Positions 36,996 through 45,646 of a DNA stretch of 49,534 nucleotides are shown piece by piece. The notes beneath the pieces were generated by a model, which had not been told where the DNA came from, searched no databases, and was given only the letters and a program-made list of their open reading frames with translations. The first letter of the stretch is position 1, and the number at the start of each line of letters is the position of its first letter. The DNA is from DASXIW01 sp036497785 (GTDB lineage Bacteria; Pseudomonadota; Alphaproteobacteria; Acetobacterales; Acetobacteraceae). The stretch lies in contig DASXIW010000237.1 in assembly GCA_036497785.1 (NCBI GenBank), positions 1 to 49,534 of the forward strand, given 5' to 3'. The position numbers and the translations under genes are program-made.

Positions 36996-37523
36996 GGAAC
37001 GTCGTCCTCCGTGGCGAAACACTCGCAGCATCGGGCAAGGAGCCCCGGTCCTGCAAGCTGCGGCGAGTGAATTTTCCGGCATCCGCGGACCGGAAACGTA
37101 ATTTGGAAGATCTACCAGAATTTCTTGTCACATAAGGCGGTTTCCCTTCCGAGCGCTAGCATCCCCGGCGAGGCCTAAAAACAAGGTTCGGCTCAAGCAA
37201 TATGGCTTTGATGTGAAATCGCAGGGCCATAAAACTGCTCGCTAAAACAAATACGTAGAGCCTGATGGCTTCGCCCGCCAGACGCCATCATGCTCTAGGC
37301 AGAGCACGCGGATACCTTTCGGGTGCCGTCTTTTCGTCACATTCCTGATTTCGATAGCTCGTCGCCAATGTATGCATACAGCGCATATCTGGTGACGAGA
37401 CTCGTCAGTTTTCCCTGGCAACAAAGGCATTATGTTGCATTGCACAACGATCGCGTGGCGAGGTGTAGGAAAGCACCGAGCCCGCCACGATCGAGGCATA
37501 TCGAGGCATAAGGACTTACTCAG
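36996..37523. other. Divergent intergenic region between the sulfate operon and the DUF1127 gene
   Basis: These 528 bases lie between two divergent genes and hold repeat copy A (37194-37297). The rest, 36996-37193 and 37298-37523, must carry both promoters, but I could not place convincing -35/-10 pairs. Open frames across it overlap the repeat or have poor starts, so none is called. Confidence 0.5.
37194..37297 (-). repeat. Two-hairpin dispersed repeat, copy A
   Basis: Read on the minus strand it starts TAGAGCATGATGGCG and ends with AGCCATATTGCTTG. It aligns along its whole length with copies B, C and D, and is the most diverged copy. The first hairpin (AGAGCATGATGGC ... GCCATCAGGCTCT) has mismatches, and the distal end has lost the TAGAGC terminus (CAAGCA on the plus strand). 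It is inverted relative to copy B, with the DUF1127 gene between them. Confidence 0.85.
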
Positions 37524-37844
37524 ATGAACGCATTTGTCCCCAAGGAAGAAATCGCCATTCTGCGGCCGAACACCCTCTCGCATTATTTCAAGGATGACGC
37601 GATGTGGGCGCCGGCTCCGGAAAAGAAGCGCCTCGGCCTGTTCGGCCGTGTCGCCGGTCTGCTCCGGGCTATCGCCGAATTGCCGCGCCGCCAGGCCGTG
37701 ATGAACGAGCTGAACATGCTGAGCGACCATGAGCTGAGCGATATCGGCCTGGTCCGCGGCGAGCTGAGCCGCGTGTTCGACTCAGGCTTCGTCGCGCAGC
37801 GCAACAGCGAACGCTACGCCGCCCGCGCCGCGGTTAACAGCTAA
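37524..37844 (+). CDS. DUF1127 domain protein
   Basis: The 106-residue product carries the short DUF1127 motif near residues 70-85 (MLSDHELSDIGLVRGEL), preceded by a basic, hydrophobic helix (GRVAGLLRAIAELPRRQAVMNEL). Such proteins are small, often Arg-rich and multi-copy in alphaproteobacteria; some affect RNA turnover or phosphate and stress responses, but no role can be assigned here. AAGGA lies 9 nt before the ATG. The gene is flanked by inverted copies of the dispersed repeat (copy A before, copy B 23 nt after), and copy B may act as its transcription terminator. Confidence 0.85.
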   Translation: MNAFVPKEEIAILRPNTLSHYFKDDAMWAPAPEKKRLGLFGRVAGLLRAIAELPRRQAVMNELNMLSDHELSDIGLVRGELSRVFDSGFVAQRNSERYAARAAVNS

Positions 37845-37867
37845 GCAACGGCACTCCCGTTATGGGC

Positions 37868-37971
37868 TAGAGCATGATGGCTTCTGGTAGGCGTACCCAT
37901 CATGCTCTAGCTCTTTGTTTTGACAAGCAATTTTATGGCCCGGTGATTCTACCTCAAGCCATATTGCTCTA
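37868..37971 (+). repeat. Two-hairpin dispersed repeat, copy B
   Basis: The first hairpin has perfect 12-bp arms (37869-37880 and 37897-37908, AGAGCATGATGG pairing with CCATCATGCTCT). It is followed by AGCTCTTTGTTTT, then a second hairpin whose arms are AGCAATTTTATGGC and GCCATATTGCT with a 3-nt bulge. The T-rich spacer after the first stem resembles an intrinsic terminator for the DUF1127 gene. The right end GCTCTA (37966-37971) supplies the TAG stop of prmA on the minus strand. Confidence 0.92.
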
Positions 37972-38880
37972 AAATGGCTTTCGCAGCACGAGGGTGGCCC
38001 AGCACCCCTCGCGCAGCGTGAAGTCGAGACGCAGTCCTTGTCGCCTGTGGGCAGCCAGAACCATCCGGATCTGGCTGTCCAGCAGGCCGGCGAGAATCGC
38101 GGTGCCGCCCGGCGCGAGCCGCCGTGCAAGACTGGCTGCCATCCGGCATAGCGGCCGCGCCAGGATATTGGCGAAGACCAGATCATAGGGTGCCGCGTGC
38201 CGGACCACCGGCGCCGTCCATCCATTGGCCAGGGCGAAGCGGGTTCGCCGCCCCAGCCCGTTCAGCGCGGCGTTTTCCGCGGCCACCCGCACCGACCATG
38301 GCTCGATATCCGTGCCCAACACCTTGCGATGCAGCAGGCTGGATGCCGCCATGGCGAGAATCCCCGAGCCCGTTCCAAGATCCAGGATCCGCGCCGGCTT
38401 GCGGTGTGCCACACGCTCGAAGGCGCGCATGCAGCCGCGGGTCGATCCATGTTCGCCGGAGCCGAAGGCGATGCCGGCATCCAACGTCAGCACCATCCGC
38501 CCCGCCGTGCCCGGCCCCGAGAGATGCGTGCCGCGCACGGCGAAACGGCGGCCGACCAGCTGTTCGGGGAAGGATTGATAGCTGCGCGCCAGCCAGCCCT
38601 CGGCCGGCGTCTCCTGGCGGGTCAGCACCGCCTCCACGCCCGTGACCAACGCCGCCAGGGCCAGCGCCGCGGCGAGCTGCGGCTCGGCCTCGCCCTGGTC
38701 CTTCACGCCTTCCAGCTGCCATAGGCCGCTATCCTCGTGGAGGAACATCCCGACCGTGCCGCAAGCCGCGAGCAGCGCCGCCTCGTAATGTTCCACCGCC
38801 TCGTCCGGCACAATGACGCTAACCGTCTCCAGCGCTGTGGCGTGGCGGCGCGGGCGGCCATGAGGTGTATCCAGGCGCAT
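37969..38880 (-). CDS. prmA: Ribosomal protein L11 methyltransferase PrmA
   Basis: PrmA trimethylates ribosomal protein L11 using SAM. The 303-residue product has an N-terminal recognition domain (VSVIVPDEAVEHYEAALLA), the linker with LTLDAGIAFGSGEHGSTRGC, SAM motif I ILDLGTGSGILAMAA, then GTDIEPWSVRVAAENAALNG and VFANILARPL, a typical post-I motif of the family. The ATG overlaps the uvrD stop by one base (TGATG), so the two are co-transcribed. Its TAG stop (37971-37969) is formed by the edge of repeat copy B, so the last codons may have been set by the insertion. Confidence 0.93.
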   Translation of the reverse strand: MRLDTPHGRPRRHATALETVSVIVPDEAVEHYEAALLAACGTVGMFLHEDSGLWQLEGVKDQGEAEPQLAAALALAALVTGVEAVLTRQETPAEGWLARSYQSFPEQLVGRRFAVRGTHLSGPGTAGRMVLTLDAGIAFGSGEHGSTRGCMRAFERVAHRKPARILDLGTGSGILAMAASSLLHRKVLGTDIEPWSVRVAAENAALNGLGRRTRFALANGWTAPVVRHAAPYDLVFANILARPLCRMAASLARRLAPGGTAILAGLLDSQIRMVLAAHRRQGLRLDFTLREGCWATLVLRKPF

Positions 38881-41090
38881 CAGGCACGCTCCACGAAACG
38901 ATCCAGCACGCGCTTGCTGCCGGCCTTGTCGAAGGAAATATCGAGCTTGTCGTCCTCGGTCGCGGTGACGGTGCCGTGGCCGAATTTCTGGTGGAAGACA
39001 CGCGCGCCCACGGGGATGGCGTCGGCGCGGGCGGCGCGGGGCAGCTGCTCCCAGGCCTCGATGGTGCGGGGCCTGCGGGCGGCCATCGGGAACTGGCCGA
39101 CGAACGGGGCGTCCAGCATGCGGTCGCGCTGCAGCGAGGCGGAGCCGGCGCGTTCGACATGGGCGTCTGGCAGCTCGTCGATGAAGCGGCTGGGGATGCT
39201 GCTCTGCCAGTTGGCGTAGATGCGGCGATTGGCGGCGTGGCTGATGATGGCGCGGCGGCGGGCACGGGTGATGCCGACGTAAGCCAGCCGGCGCTCCTCC
39301 TCCAGGCCCTTGGCGCCGTTCTCGTCCATGGTGCGCTGGCTGGGGAACAGCCCCTCCTCCCAGCCCGGCAGGAACACCGTGTCGAATTCCAGGCCCTTGG
39401 CCGCGTGCAGGGTCATCAGGCTAACGCGGTCGCTCTCGGCCCGCTCCTCGTTCTCCATGACCAGGCTGACATGGTCGAGGAAGCCAGCCAGTGTCTCGAA
39501 ATCGGCCAAAGCGCGAACCAGTTCCTTCAGGTTTTCCAGCCGGCCGGGCGCTTCGGCGGATTTGTCCTGCTTCCACATGTCGGTATAGCCGCTCTCGTCC
39601 AGCATAGTGGCGAGGGTGACGATGTGGCCGTCGCGCGCCAGCACTTCCCGCCAGCGCGCGAAGCCGGCCAGCAGATCCTTCACCCCGTCGCGCACCCGGC
39701 CGCGCAGGCCGCCATCCTCGACCAGCGAGGCAGCGGCGGCGGCGAGCGGGATGCCGCGCTCGCGGGCGCGTTGGTGCATGGAGCGCAGCGCCTGATCGCC
39801 CACGCCGCGGCGAGGCACGTTGACGATGCGCTCGAACGCCAGGTCGTCGGCGGGCTGGTGCAGCACGCGGGCATAGGCGATGGCGTCGCGGATTTCGGCG
39901 CGTTCGTAGAAGCGCAGGCCGCCGACGACGCGGTAGGGGATGCCCAGGGTGATCAGCCGCTCCTCGAAGGCGCGGGTCTGGAAGCCGGCGCGGACCAGCA
40001 CGGCCATCTCGGCCAACGCGTGGCCATCGCGGCTGAGGGTTTCGATGCGGTCGCCGACCATGCGGCCTTCCTCGTCGGAATCCCACAGGCCGACAATGCT
40101 GACGCGCTCGGCGCTGGCATCCTGGGCGGCCTTCTCGTCGCCGGGGCGCAGCGTTTTGCCGAGGCGGCCCTCGTTATGGGTGATCAGGCCGGAGGCGGCG
40201 GCCAGGATCGGCGCTGTCGAGCGGTAATTGCGTTCCAGCCGCACGATGCGGGCGCCGGCGAAATCCTTCTCGAAGCGCAGTATGTTCTCTACCTCAGCAC
40301 CGCGCCAGGAATAGATGGATTGGTCGTCGTCGCCGACGCAGCAGATGTTCTTCCGCTCCTGCGCCAGCAGGCGGAGCCAGAGATACTGGACCAGATTGGT
40401 GTCCTGGTATTCATCGACCAGGATGTAGCGGAACATGCGGTGGTACTGAGCAAGCACCTCAGGCTGGCTGCGCAGTATCTCGGTCATGTAGAGCAGGAGA
40501 TCGCCGAAATCGGCGGCGTTCAGGGTGCGCAGCCGATCCTGGTACTGGGCGTAGAGCTTCTTGGCCCGGCCATTGGCGAAATCGCTGTCCTCGGCCGGGG
40601 TGATGCGCTCCGGCGTCAGGCCGCGATCCTTCCAGCGCTGGATCAGCCCCATCATCGCCTGCGGCACGAAGCGCTTCAGATCGACCTTCTCGGCATCCAT
40701 CACCTGCTTCAGCAGGCGCATCTGGTCGTCCGCATCCAATATGTTGAAGCTGCTGGTCAGCCCGACCAGATCCGCATGCCGGCGCAGCATGCGTGCGCAT
40801 AGCGCATGGAACGTGCCCAGCCAGAGACCCTCAGCAGGCCGGCCGAGAATGGCGGAAACCCGCTCGCGCATCTCCCGCGCCGCCTTGTTGGTGAAGGTGA
40901 CGGCCAGCACCTGATTGGGGAAGGCACGACCGGTCAGCAGGATATGCGCGAAGCGCGTCGTCAGCACCCGGGTCTTGCCCGTGCCCGCGCCGGCCAGCAC
41001 AAGCAGCGGGCCGTCGACGGTTTCGACGGCCTCGCGCTGTTCGGGATTCAGGCGGTAAAGGTAGTCGGTCATGTTCGGCGGCGATTCCAT
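38880..41090 (-). CDS. uvrD: ATP-dependent DNA helicase UvrD/PcrA
   Basis: This is a superfamily 1A 3'-5' helicase for nucleotide excision and mismatch repair. The 736-residue product has the Q motif LNPEQREAVE, Walker A GAGTGKTRVLTTR, VTFTNKAAREMRER (motif Ia), Walker B VDEYQDTN, GDDDQSIYSWRGA (motif III), ERNYRST (motif IV), SLMTLHAAKGLEFDTVFLPG (motif V) and EERRLAYVGITRA (motif VI). The C terminus has a Tudor-like RVFHQKFGHGTV segment. The ATG at 41090 is used; ATG 41072 (MTDYLYRLN) is an alternative and fits shorter homologues. It is divergent from the transporter at 41117 with a very short gap. Confidence 0.95.
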   Translation of the reverse strand: MESPPNMTDYLYRLNPEQREAVETVDGPLLVLAGAGTGKTRVLTTRFAHILLTGRAFPNQVLAVTFTNKAAREMRERVSAILGRPAEGLWLGTFHALCARMLRRHADLVGLTSSFNILDADDQMRLLKQVMDAEKVDLKRFVPQAMMGLIQRWKDRGLTPERITPAEDSDFANGRAKKLYAQYQDRLRTLNAADFGDLLLYMTEILRSQPEVLAQYHRMFRYILVDEYQDTNLVQYLWLRLLAQERKNICCVGDDDQSIYSWRGAEVENILRFEKDFAGARIVRLERNYRSTAPILAAASGLITHNEGRLGKTLRPGDEKAAQDASAERVSIVGLWDSDEEGRMVGDRIETLSRDGHALAEMAVLVRAGFQTRAFEERLITLGIPYRVVGGLRFYERAEIRDAIAYARVLHQPADDLAFERIVNVPRRGVGDQALRSMHQRARERGIPLAAAAASLVEDGGLRGRVRDGVKDLLAGFARWREVLARDGHIVTLATMLDESGYTDMWKQDKSAEAPGRLENLKELVRALADFETLAGFLDHVSLVMENEERAESDRVSLMTLHAAKGLEFDTVFLPGWEEGLFPSQRTMDENGAKGLEEERRLAYVGITRARRRAIISHAANRRIYANWQSSIPSRFIDELPDAHVERAGSASLQRDRMLDAPFVGQFPMAARRPRTIEAWEQLPRAARADAIPVGARVFHQKFGHGTVTATEDDKLDISFDKAGSKRVLDRFVERA

Positions 41091-41116
41091 GGGCCAAGGG
41101 TGAGGATATAGAACGA

Positions 41117-42103
41117 GTGGCGAACGTCTCCAACCTGCGACGCGGTATCGCGTCGGGCGGGGCTGGGCTGGACCGGTTCTTCGCGGCTTCCGCGCGGCAT
41201 GGCTCGCTGCTGCTGGCCGTGGGGATTTTTGGCGGGCTGCTGGTGCCGCCGCTCGCGCGGCTGCTGCATGGCGCCGTCTCGCCCACCGTGATCGGGCTGA
41301 TGACGCTGGTGCTGCTGCGTGTGGATATCCCCGCGACCTTCGCCCTTCTGCGCCGGCCGGTCAGGCTGGCCGTGATCGTGGCGTTCCAGTTGCTGGTCTG
41401 CCCGGTGATCGCCTGGGCGGCGGTGCGGGCGCTGCATCTGGAGGCCGGCATTGGCGCCGGGGTGGTGATCTTCGCGACGGGCTGTGCCGCGACCTCGGGA
41501 GCCGCCTTCGCCCGACTGGTCGGGCTGGACCCGGAATTGACGCTGCTCGCGACATTGCTGACCACGGCGCTGGTGCCGGTAACGGCGCCGCCCGTGGCTT
41601 TCGCGCTGATGGGGGTGGATATGTCCATCGGCATGGGCGACTTCATGCTGCGGCTGGCGGTGGTGGTCGGGCTGCCGCTGTGCCTGTCGCTGCTCCTGCG
41701 CTGGGCGATCGGGCCAAAGCGGCTCGCGTCGCGCGGTCCCGCCATCGACGGCGCGGTAGTTTGGTTGGTGGTGCTGTACGGGTTCGGCGTGATGGACGGG
41801 CTGGGCGCGCGGCTGATGGCGGATCCAGGCTGGGTGGTGCGGGCGACGCTGGCGGCGTTCGGCGCGGATTTCGGGCTGAATGCAGTCACCTCCTTGGCCT
41901 TCGCCTGGATGGGCTGGCGGGCGGCCGCCTCGCTCGGGTTGATGAGCGGCAACCGCAACATGGCGTTGTATCTGGCGGTGCTGCCGGCCGGGGCCGACCC
42001 GCGGCTCGGCCTGTTCTTCGCGCTGTGCCAGTTCCCGCTGTTTCTCAGCCCGTTCCTGCTGCGGCCGGCCTATCGCCGCGTCAGGCGGCCGGCGCCGGCG
42101 TGA
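41117..42103 (+). CDS. BASS-like (bile acid:sodium symporter family) membrane transporter
   Basis: The 328-residue product starts with GTG (GAGG upstream) and is strongly hydrophobic, with about nine or ten predicted membrane helices. The segments LAVIVAFQLLVCPVIAWAAV, ATGCAATSGAAFARLVGLDPE and LLTTALVPVTAPPVAFALMG fit the SBF/BASS fold, where small-residue-rich crossing helices form the substrate site. The substrate cannot be predicted; family members carry organic anions or pyruvate/pantoate-like compounds with sodium. It converges on metF with a 23-nt overlap of the two 3' ends. Confidence 0.6.
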   Translation: MANVSNLRRGIASGGAGLDRFFAASARHGSLLLAVGIFGGLLVPPLARLLHGAVSPTVIGLMTLVLLRVDIPATFALLRRPVRLAVIVAFQLLVCPVIAWAAVRALHLEAGIGAGVVIFATGCAATSGAAFARLVGLDPELTLLATLLTTALVPVTAPPVAFALMGVDMSIGMGDFMLRLAVVVGLPLCLSLLLRWAIGPKRLASRGPAIDGAVVWLVVLYGFGVMDGLGARLMADPGWVVRATLAAFGADFGLNAVTSLAFAWMGWRAAASLGLMSGNRNMALYLAVLPAGADPRLGLFFALCQFPLFLSPFLLRPAYRRVRRPAPA

Positions 42104-43046
42104 TTTTGGGGCGCACGCCAAGGATATGGGCGATGGCGTAAGTCAGGTCCGGCCGGTTCAGCGTGTAGAAATGGAATTCGTCGATGCCGTTGGCCTGGAG
42201 CACGCGCACCTGCTCGGCGGCCATGACCACGGCGACCATGCGGCGGATTTCCGGGTCGTCTTCGGTGCCGGCGAACAGATTCGCCACCCAGTCCGGCACG
42301 CTCGCGCCGCAGATGGCCGAGAATTTGACGGCCTGGGCGAAGTTGGACACCGGCATGATGCCGGGCACGATCGGCGTGGTGATGCCCGCGGCGAGGCAGC
42401 GATCGATGAAGCGGAGGAACATTTCTGCCTCGAAGAAATAGTTGGTGATGGCGCGGGTGGCGCCAGCATCGAGCTTGCGCTTCAGATTGTCCAGATCGGC
42501 TTGCGGGCTGGCGGCCGTGGGATGTGTTTCGGGATAGGCGGCGACGGAGATTTCGAACGGGGCGATGCGGGCCAGGCCTTCCACCAAGTCGCTGGCGAAG
42601 CGATAGCCCTGGGGATGCGGGGCGTAGGGCGCGCCGCCCGGCATATCGCCGCGCAGGGCGACGATGTGGCGCACGCCGGCATCCCAATAAAGCCGCGCCA
42701 CGTCATCCACCTCGCCGCGCGAGGCGCCGACGCAGGTGAGATGCGCGGCCGGCGTCAACGCGGTTTCGGCGACGATGCGGCTGACCGTGCTGTGGGTGCG
42801 TTCCTGCGTGCTGCCGCCGGCGCCATAGGTGACCGAGACGAATCGGGGCGCCAGCGGTTCAAGCCGGCGGATGCAGTTCCAGAGTTGCGCCTCCAGCACC
42901 TCGGTGCGCGGCGGCATGAATTCGAAGGACAGCAAAGGCGCGGGACGGCCGGGGTCGCGGGCCGGCAGGGCCCCGAATCGGGGACCGGTCAGCCAGCGTT
43001 CCAGCGGGGCCAGGGCCGGGGGCTGGGGGGTTGGCGCATGGTTCAT
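42081..43046 (-). CDS. metF: 5,10-methylenetetrahydrofolate reductase MetF
   Basis: MetF is the FAD enzyme making 5-methyl-THF for methionine synthesis. The 321-residue product contains LSFEFMPPRTEVLEAQLW, VSVTYGAGGSTQERTH, ALRGDMPGG, AAYPETHPTA, KRKLDAGATRAITNYFFE and, near the end, GIDEFHFYTLNR, all expected for the family. ATG 43046 is preceded closely by AAAGGG; a longer phase to 43166 is unlikely to be coding. Upstream 43047-43269 is the shared leader with mlaA; a SAM riboswitch was looked for and not convincingly found. Confidence 0.93.
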   Translation of the reverse strand: MNHAPTPQPPALAPLERWLTGPRFGALPARDPGRPAPLLSFEFMPPRTEVLEAQLWNCIRRLEPLAPRFVSVTYGAGGSTQERTHSTVSRIVAETALTPAAHLTCVGASRGEVDDVARLYWDAGVRHIVALRGDMPGGAPYAPHPQGYRFASDLVEGLARIAPFEISVAAYPETHPTAASPQADLDNLKRKLDAGATRAITNYFFEAEMFLRFIDRCLAAGITTPIVPGIMPVSNFAQAVKFSAICGASVPDWVANLFAGTEDDPEIRRMVAVVMAAEQVRVLQANGIDEFHFYTLNRPDLTYAIAHILGVRPKITPAPAA

Positions 43047-43269
43047 ATACCCTTTTAATGGCCGAACCGGGTATCGGTGCAAGTAGCTTCGGTCAGGCCA
43101 ATCGACAGAAATCGTTCGTTCCCCCTGGTCGACCGGGTCATATGCCGCCATCTTCCTTGCTGTCATCTTCCTTGGGGTGCTGTCGCACGAGGATCAGCCT
43201 GCTTTCACTTTACCGGCCCAACGGGCTATGACTGTGCCGAACCTCACCCAGCCGCAACCGAGGACCGCC

Positions 43270-44064
43270 ATGCGCCTTGTTCTCCCCACCAGCATCCTGG
43301 CCGCGACGCTGGTCCTTGCCACCGCCCTTGGCGGATGCGCGAAGCCGCCGCCGGCCAGCGACCCGGACGCGGTGGCGGATTTCAAGCAGACCAATGACCC
43401 GATGGAACCAACCAATCGGGTTTTCTTTGCCATCAACAATGGCCTCGACCGTGTGATCCTGCGGCCGTTGGCGGTGGCGTACCGCTACGCGGTGCCGCAG
43501 ACGGTTCGGACACATACCCATAACTTCCTGAGCAACCTCGGCCAGCCGGTCACGTTGTTCGACGACATGCTGGCGACCAAGCCGCGCCGGGCCGGCGATT
43601 CGTTCATGCGGCTGCTGGTGAACACCACCATCGGGGTCGGCGGCATATTCGACGTGGCGAGCGGCTGGGGTTGGCCAGCCCATGACAGTGACGGCGGCAT
43701 CACCCTCGCGCTGTGGGGACTTCCCGATGGTCCGTTCCTGTTCCTGCCCGTGCTCGGCCCGACCAACCCACGCGACGCGAGCGGATTCGGCGCGGACGTA
43801 GCGATGGACCCGCTGACGTGGATCGGCAACGGCACGACCGTGACGGCACTGGGCTTTGCGCGCTATGGTCTGTCCGCTGTGGACGCGCGGGAGCGTGTGC
43901 TGGACGATTTGGACAAGATCGAGGCTCAGGCGTTGGATCCGTATGCCACCCTGCGAAGCCTGGCGCGCCAGCGCCGCGCCTCCCAGATCGACGACGCCCG
44001 TAATGACAACCGGGCCACGGTTCCGGCCTGGTTTCCACAACCGGCTGCCCAGCCAAGCCCATGA
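43270..44064 (+). CDS. mlaA: Outer membrane lipoprotein MlaA (VacJ)
   Basis: MlaA removes phospholipids from the outer leaflet of the outer membrane and passes them to MlaC. The 264-residue product has a lipoprotein signal peptide (MRLVLPTSILAATLVLATAL) with lipobox ALGGC, then NDPMEPTNRVFFAINNGLDR, a motif highly diagnostic of MlaA. RLLVNTTIGVGGIFDVASGWG, GPFLFLPVLGP and RDASGFGADV follow. ATG 43270 has GAGGA upstream; longer phases to 43228 or 43177 are less likely. mlaC follows after 34 nt. Confidence 0.94.
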   Translation: MRLVLPTSILAATLVLATALGGCAKPPPASDPDAVADFKQTNDPMEPTNRVFFAINNGLDRVILRPLAVAYRYAVPQTVRTHTHNFLSNLGQPVTLFDDMLATKPRRAGDSFMRLLVNTTIGVGGIFDVASGWGWPAHDSDGGITLALWGLPDGPFLFLPVLGPTNPRDASGFGADVAMDPLTWIGNGTTVTALGFARYGLSAVDARERVLDDLDKIEAQALDPYATLRSLARQRRASQIDDARNDNRATVPAWFPQPAAQPSP

Positions 44065-44098
44065 CCACGCCACACGCCACAGGACGGTGAATTTCCCG

Positions 44099-44707
44099 AT
44101 GTTGACACGACGCGCCCTTCTCGCCACTGCCATCACTCTGGCATCGCTGCCGGTGTTGCCAATCCCGGGCATGGCGCAGACATCCGACCCGGCCGGCATG
44201 TTCGTCGACAAATTGCTGCACGACCTGACCGCGATCGTGAACAGCAACGGCCCGATGGCGCCGAAACAGATGGCGTTGGCGAAAATCGTCGATCGCGACG
44301 TGGATATCAACGACGTCGCCCGGTTCTGCCTGGGGCGCTTCTGGCGAACCGCGACGCCCGATCAGCAGCGCGACTACACCACCTTGTTCCACACCGTGCT
44401 GATGAAGAACATCACCGGGAAGGTTGGCGATTATCAGGGCGTTACCTTCACAGTGGGGCGCAGCCAGCAGCGCGAGGGCGCGACCGTCGTTTCATCCGAG
44501 GTGACCCGTCCCGGCAATCCGCCGAACAAGGTGGACTGGCTGATCAGCTCGTCCAGCGGTGGCCCCAAGATCATCGACGTGATCGCCGAGGGCACCAGCC
44601 TGCGGGTGACCCAACGCAGCGACTACGCATCCTATCTCAGCCGCAACAACGACAATGTCCAGGCGCTGATCAACGCCATGCGCCAGCAGATCAGTCAACC
44701 CGGCTGA
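44099..44707 (+). CDS. mlaC: Periplasmic phospholipid-binding protein MlaC (Ttg2D)
   Basis: MlaC shuttles phospholipids between MlaA and the inner-membrane MlaFEDB complex. The 202-residue precursor has a signal peptide with paired arginines (MLTRRALLATAITLASL) and an AQ cleavage region. The mature part shows VDKLLHDLTAIVN, DVDINDVARFCLGRFWRTAT, YTTLFHTVLMKNITGKV and, near the end, DWLISSSSGGPKIIDVIAEG, typical of the toluene-tolerance Ttg2 fold. No mlaFED genes are in the window, so they must be elsewhere. Confidence 0.92.
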   Translation: MLTRRALLATAITLASLPVLPIPGMAQTSDPAGMFVDKLLHDLTAIVNSNGPMAPKQMALAKIVDRDVDINDVARFCLGRFWRTATPDQQRDYTTLFHTVLMKNITGKVGDYQGVTFTVGRSQQREGATVVSSEVTRPGNPPNKVDWLISSSSGGPKIIDVIAEGTSLRVTQRSDYASYLSRNNDNVQALINAMRQQISQPG

Positions 44708-44749
44708 CCAAACCCCGCGAGCCCCGCCCGCCCGCGCCCCGGTTGCCCC

Positions 44750-45646
44750 GTGCTGAGCATCCGCACCGGCACGCTGGAAACCGCCTACACGGCGTATGGG
44801 CCGGTGGACGGGGCACCGGTGGTGCTGCTGCACGGATTCCCCGACGATATCCATGCCTGGGACGAGGTCGCACCCGCCCTGGGGACCGTAGGGTGCCGGG
44901 TTCTCGTGCCCTTCCTGCGCGGCTACGGACCCACCAGGTTTCTGTCGGACGCAACGCCACGCTCTGGCCAGCAGGCGGCGCTTGGGGCGGATCTGCGTGA
45001 TTTCATGGATGCGCTTGGCGTCGCGCGGGCCGTGCTGGCCGGGTACGATTGGGGTGGGCGTGCCGCCTGCATAGTGGCGGCGCTGTGGCCGGAGCGGGTG
45101 CGGGCGCTGGTCTCGATCGGCGGCTACAACATCCAGGACATCGCCAGAGCAGCCAGTGAACCGGGTTCGGCCGCGGCCGAGCACCGATACTGGTATCAAT
45201 GGTATTTGCACACCGAGCGGGGGCGGCTGGGGCTGGAGCGGAATCGGCGCGATCTGTGCCGGCTGATGTGGCGGCTATGGTCGCCAAACTGGCAGTTCGA
45301 CGACGCCACCTTCAACGCCACGGCGCCCAGTTGGGACAATCCGGATTTCGTTGCCGTCTGCGTGCAATCCTATCGCCACCGCTATGGGCAGGCCGAGGGC
45401 GATCCGGCGCTGGAAGCGATCGAGCAGGCGCTGGCCGCCCAACCCGCCATCCGTGTTCCAACCATCGTAATGGAGGGCGCGGCCGATGGCGTCGCCTCCC
45501 CGGCGGCAATCGACCACACGGCCCATCGCTTCACCGGCTTCTATCAACACCGCATGGTCCCGGTTGCCGGCCATTTCCTCCCGCGCGAAGCGCCCGAAGC
45601 CGTCGTGACCGCAATCCGAACCTTGCTGGAACAAACAAACGGATAA
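44750..45646 (+). CDS. Alpha/beta hydrolase, epoxide hydrolase/dehalogenase-like
   Basis: The 298-residue product (GTG start, weak ribosome-binding site) has the oxyanion motif HGFPDDIHAWD near residue 25 and a nucleophile elbow GYDWGG. The nucleophile position is Asp, the pattern of epoxide hydrolases and haloalkane dehalogenases rather than serine esterases. A candidate acid Asp lies in MEGAADGV and the catalytic His in AGHFLPREAP. A cap domain rich in Trp/Arg lies between (residues about 140-215). The substrate cannot be told from sequence. The last codons ACAAACGGATAA fall inside the inverted repeat shared with the convergent acetyltransferase gene. Confidence 0.8.
   Translation: MLSIRTGTLETAYTAYGPVDGAPVVLLHGFPDDIHAWDEVAPALGTVGCRVLVPFLRGYGPTRFLSDATPRSGQQAALGADLRDFMDALGVARAVLAGYDWGGRAACIVAALWPERVRALVSIGGYNIQDIARAASEPGSAAAEHRYWYQWYLHTERGRLGLERNRRDLCRLMWRLWSPNWQFDDATFNATAPSWDNPDFVAVCVQSYRHRYGQAEGDPALEAIEQALAAQPAIRVPTIVMEGAADGVASPAAIDHTAHRFTGFYQHRMVPVAGHFLPREAPEAVVTAIRTLLEQTNG

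Noticed and set aside
37323..37511. Plus-strand frame of 62 codons upstream of the DUF1127 gene
   Set aside because: It has no recognisable family and a poor start, and lies in the probable promoter region.
37242..37730. Minus-strand frame of 162 codons across the DUF1127 gene and repeat copy A
   Set aside because: It is antisense to the DUF1127 gene, contains repeat sequence at its end, and has no ribosome-binding site.
38865..40802. Plus-strand frame of 645 codons across uvrD
   Set aside because: It is antisense to all seven helicase motifs of uvrD, with no plausible start site.
43047..43227. Possible SAM-II-type riboswitch in the metF leader (an ACTTGCACC segment and an ATTAAAAGGG near the start)
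   Set aside because: The P1 stem would have only about three pairs and the pseudoknot does not form cleanly; the resemblance is too weak to call.
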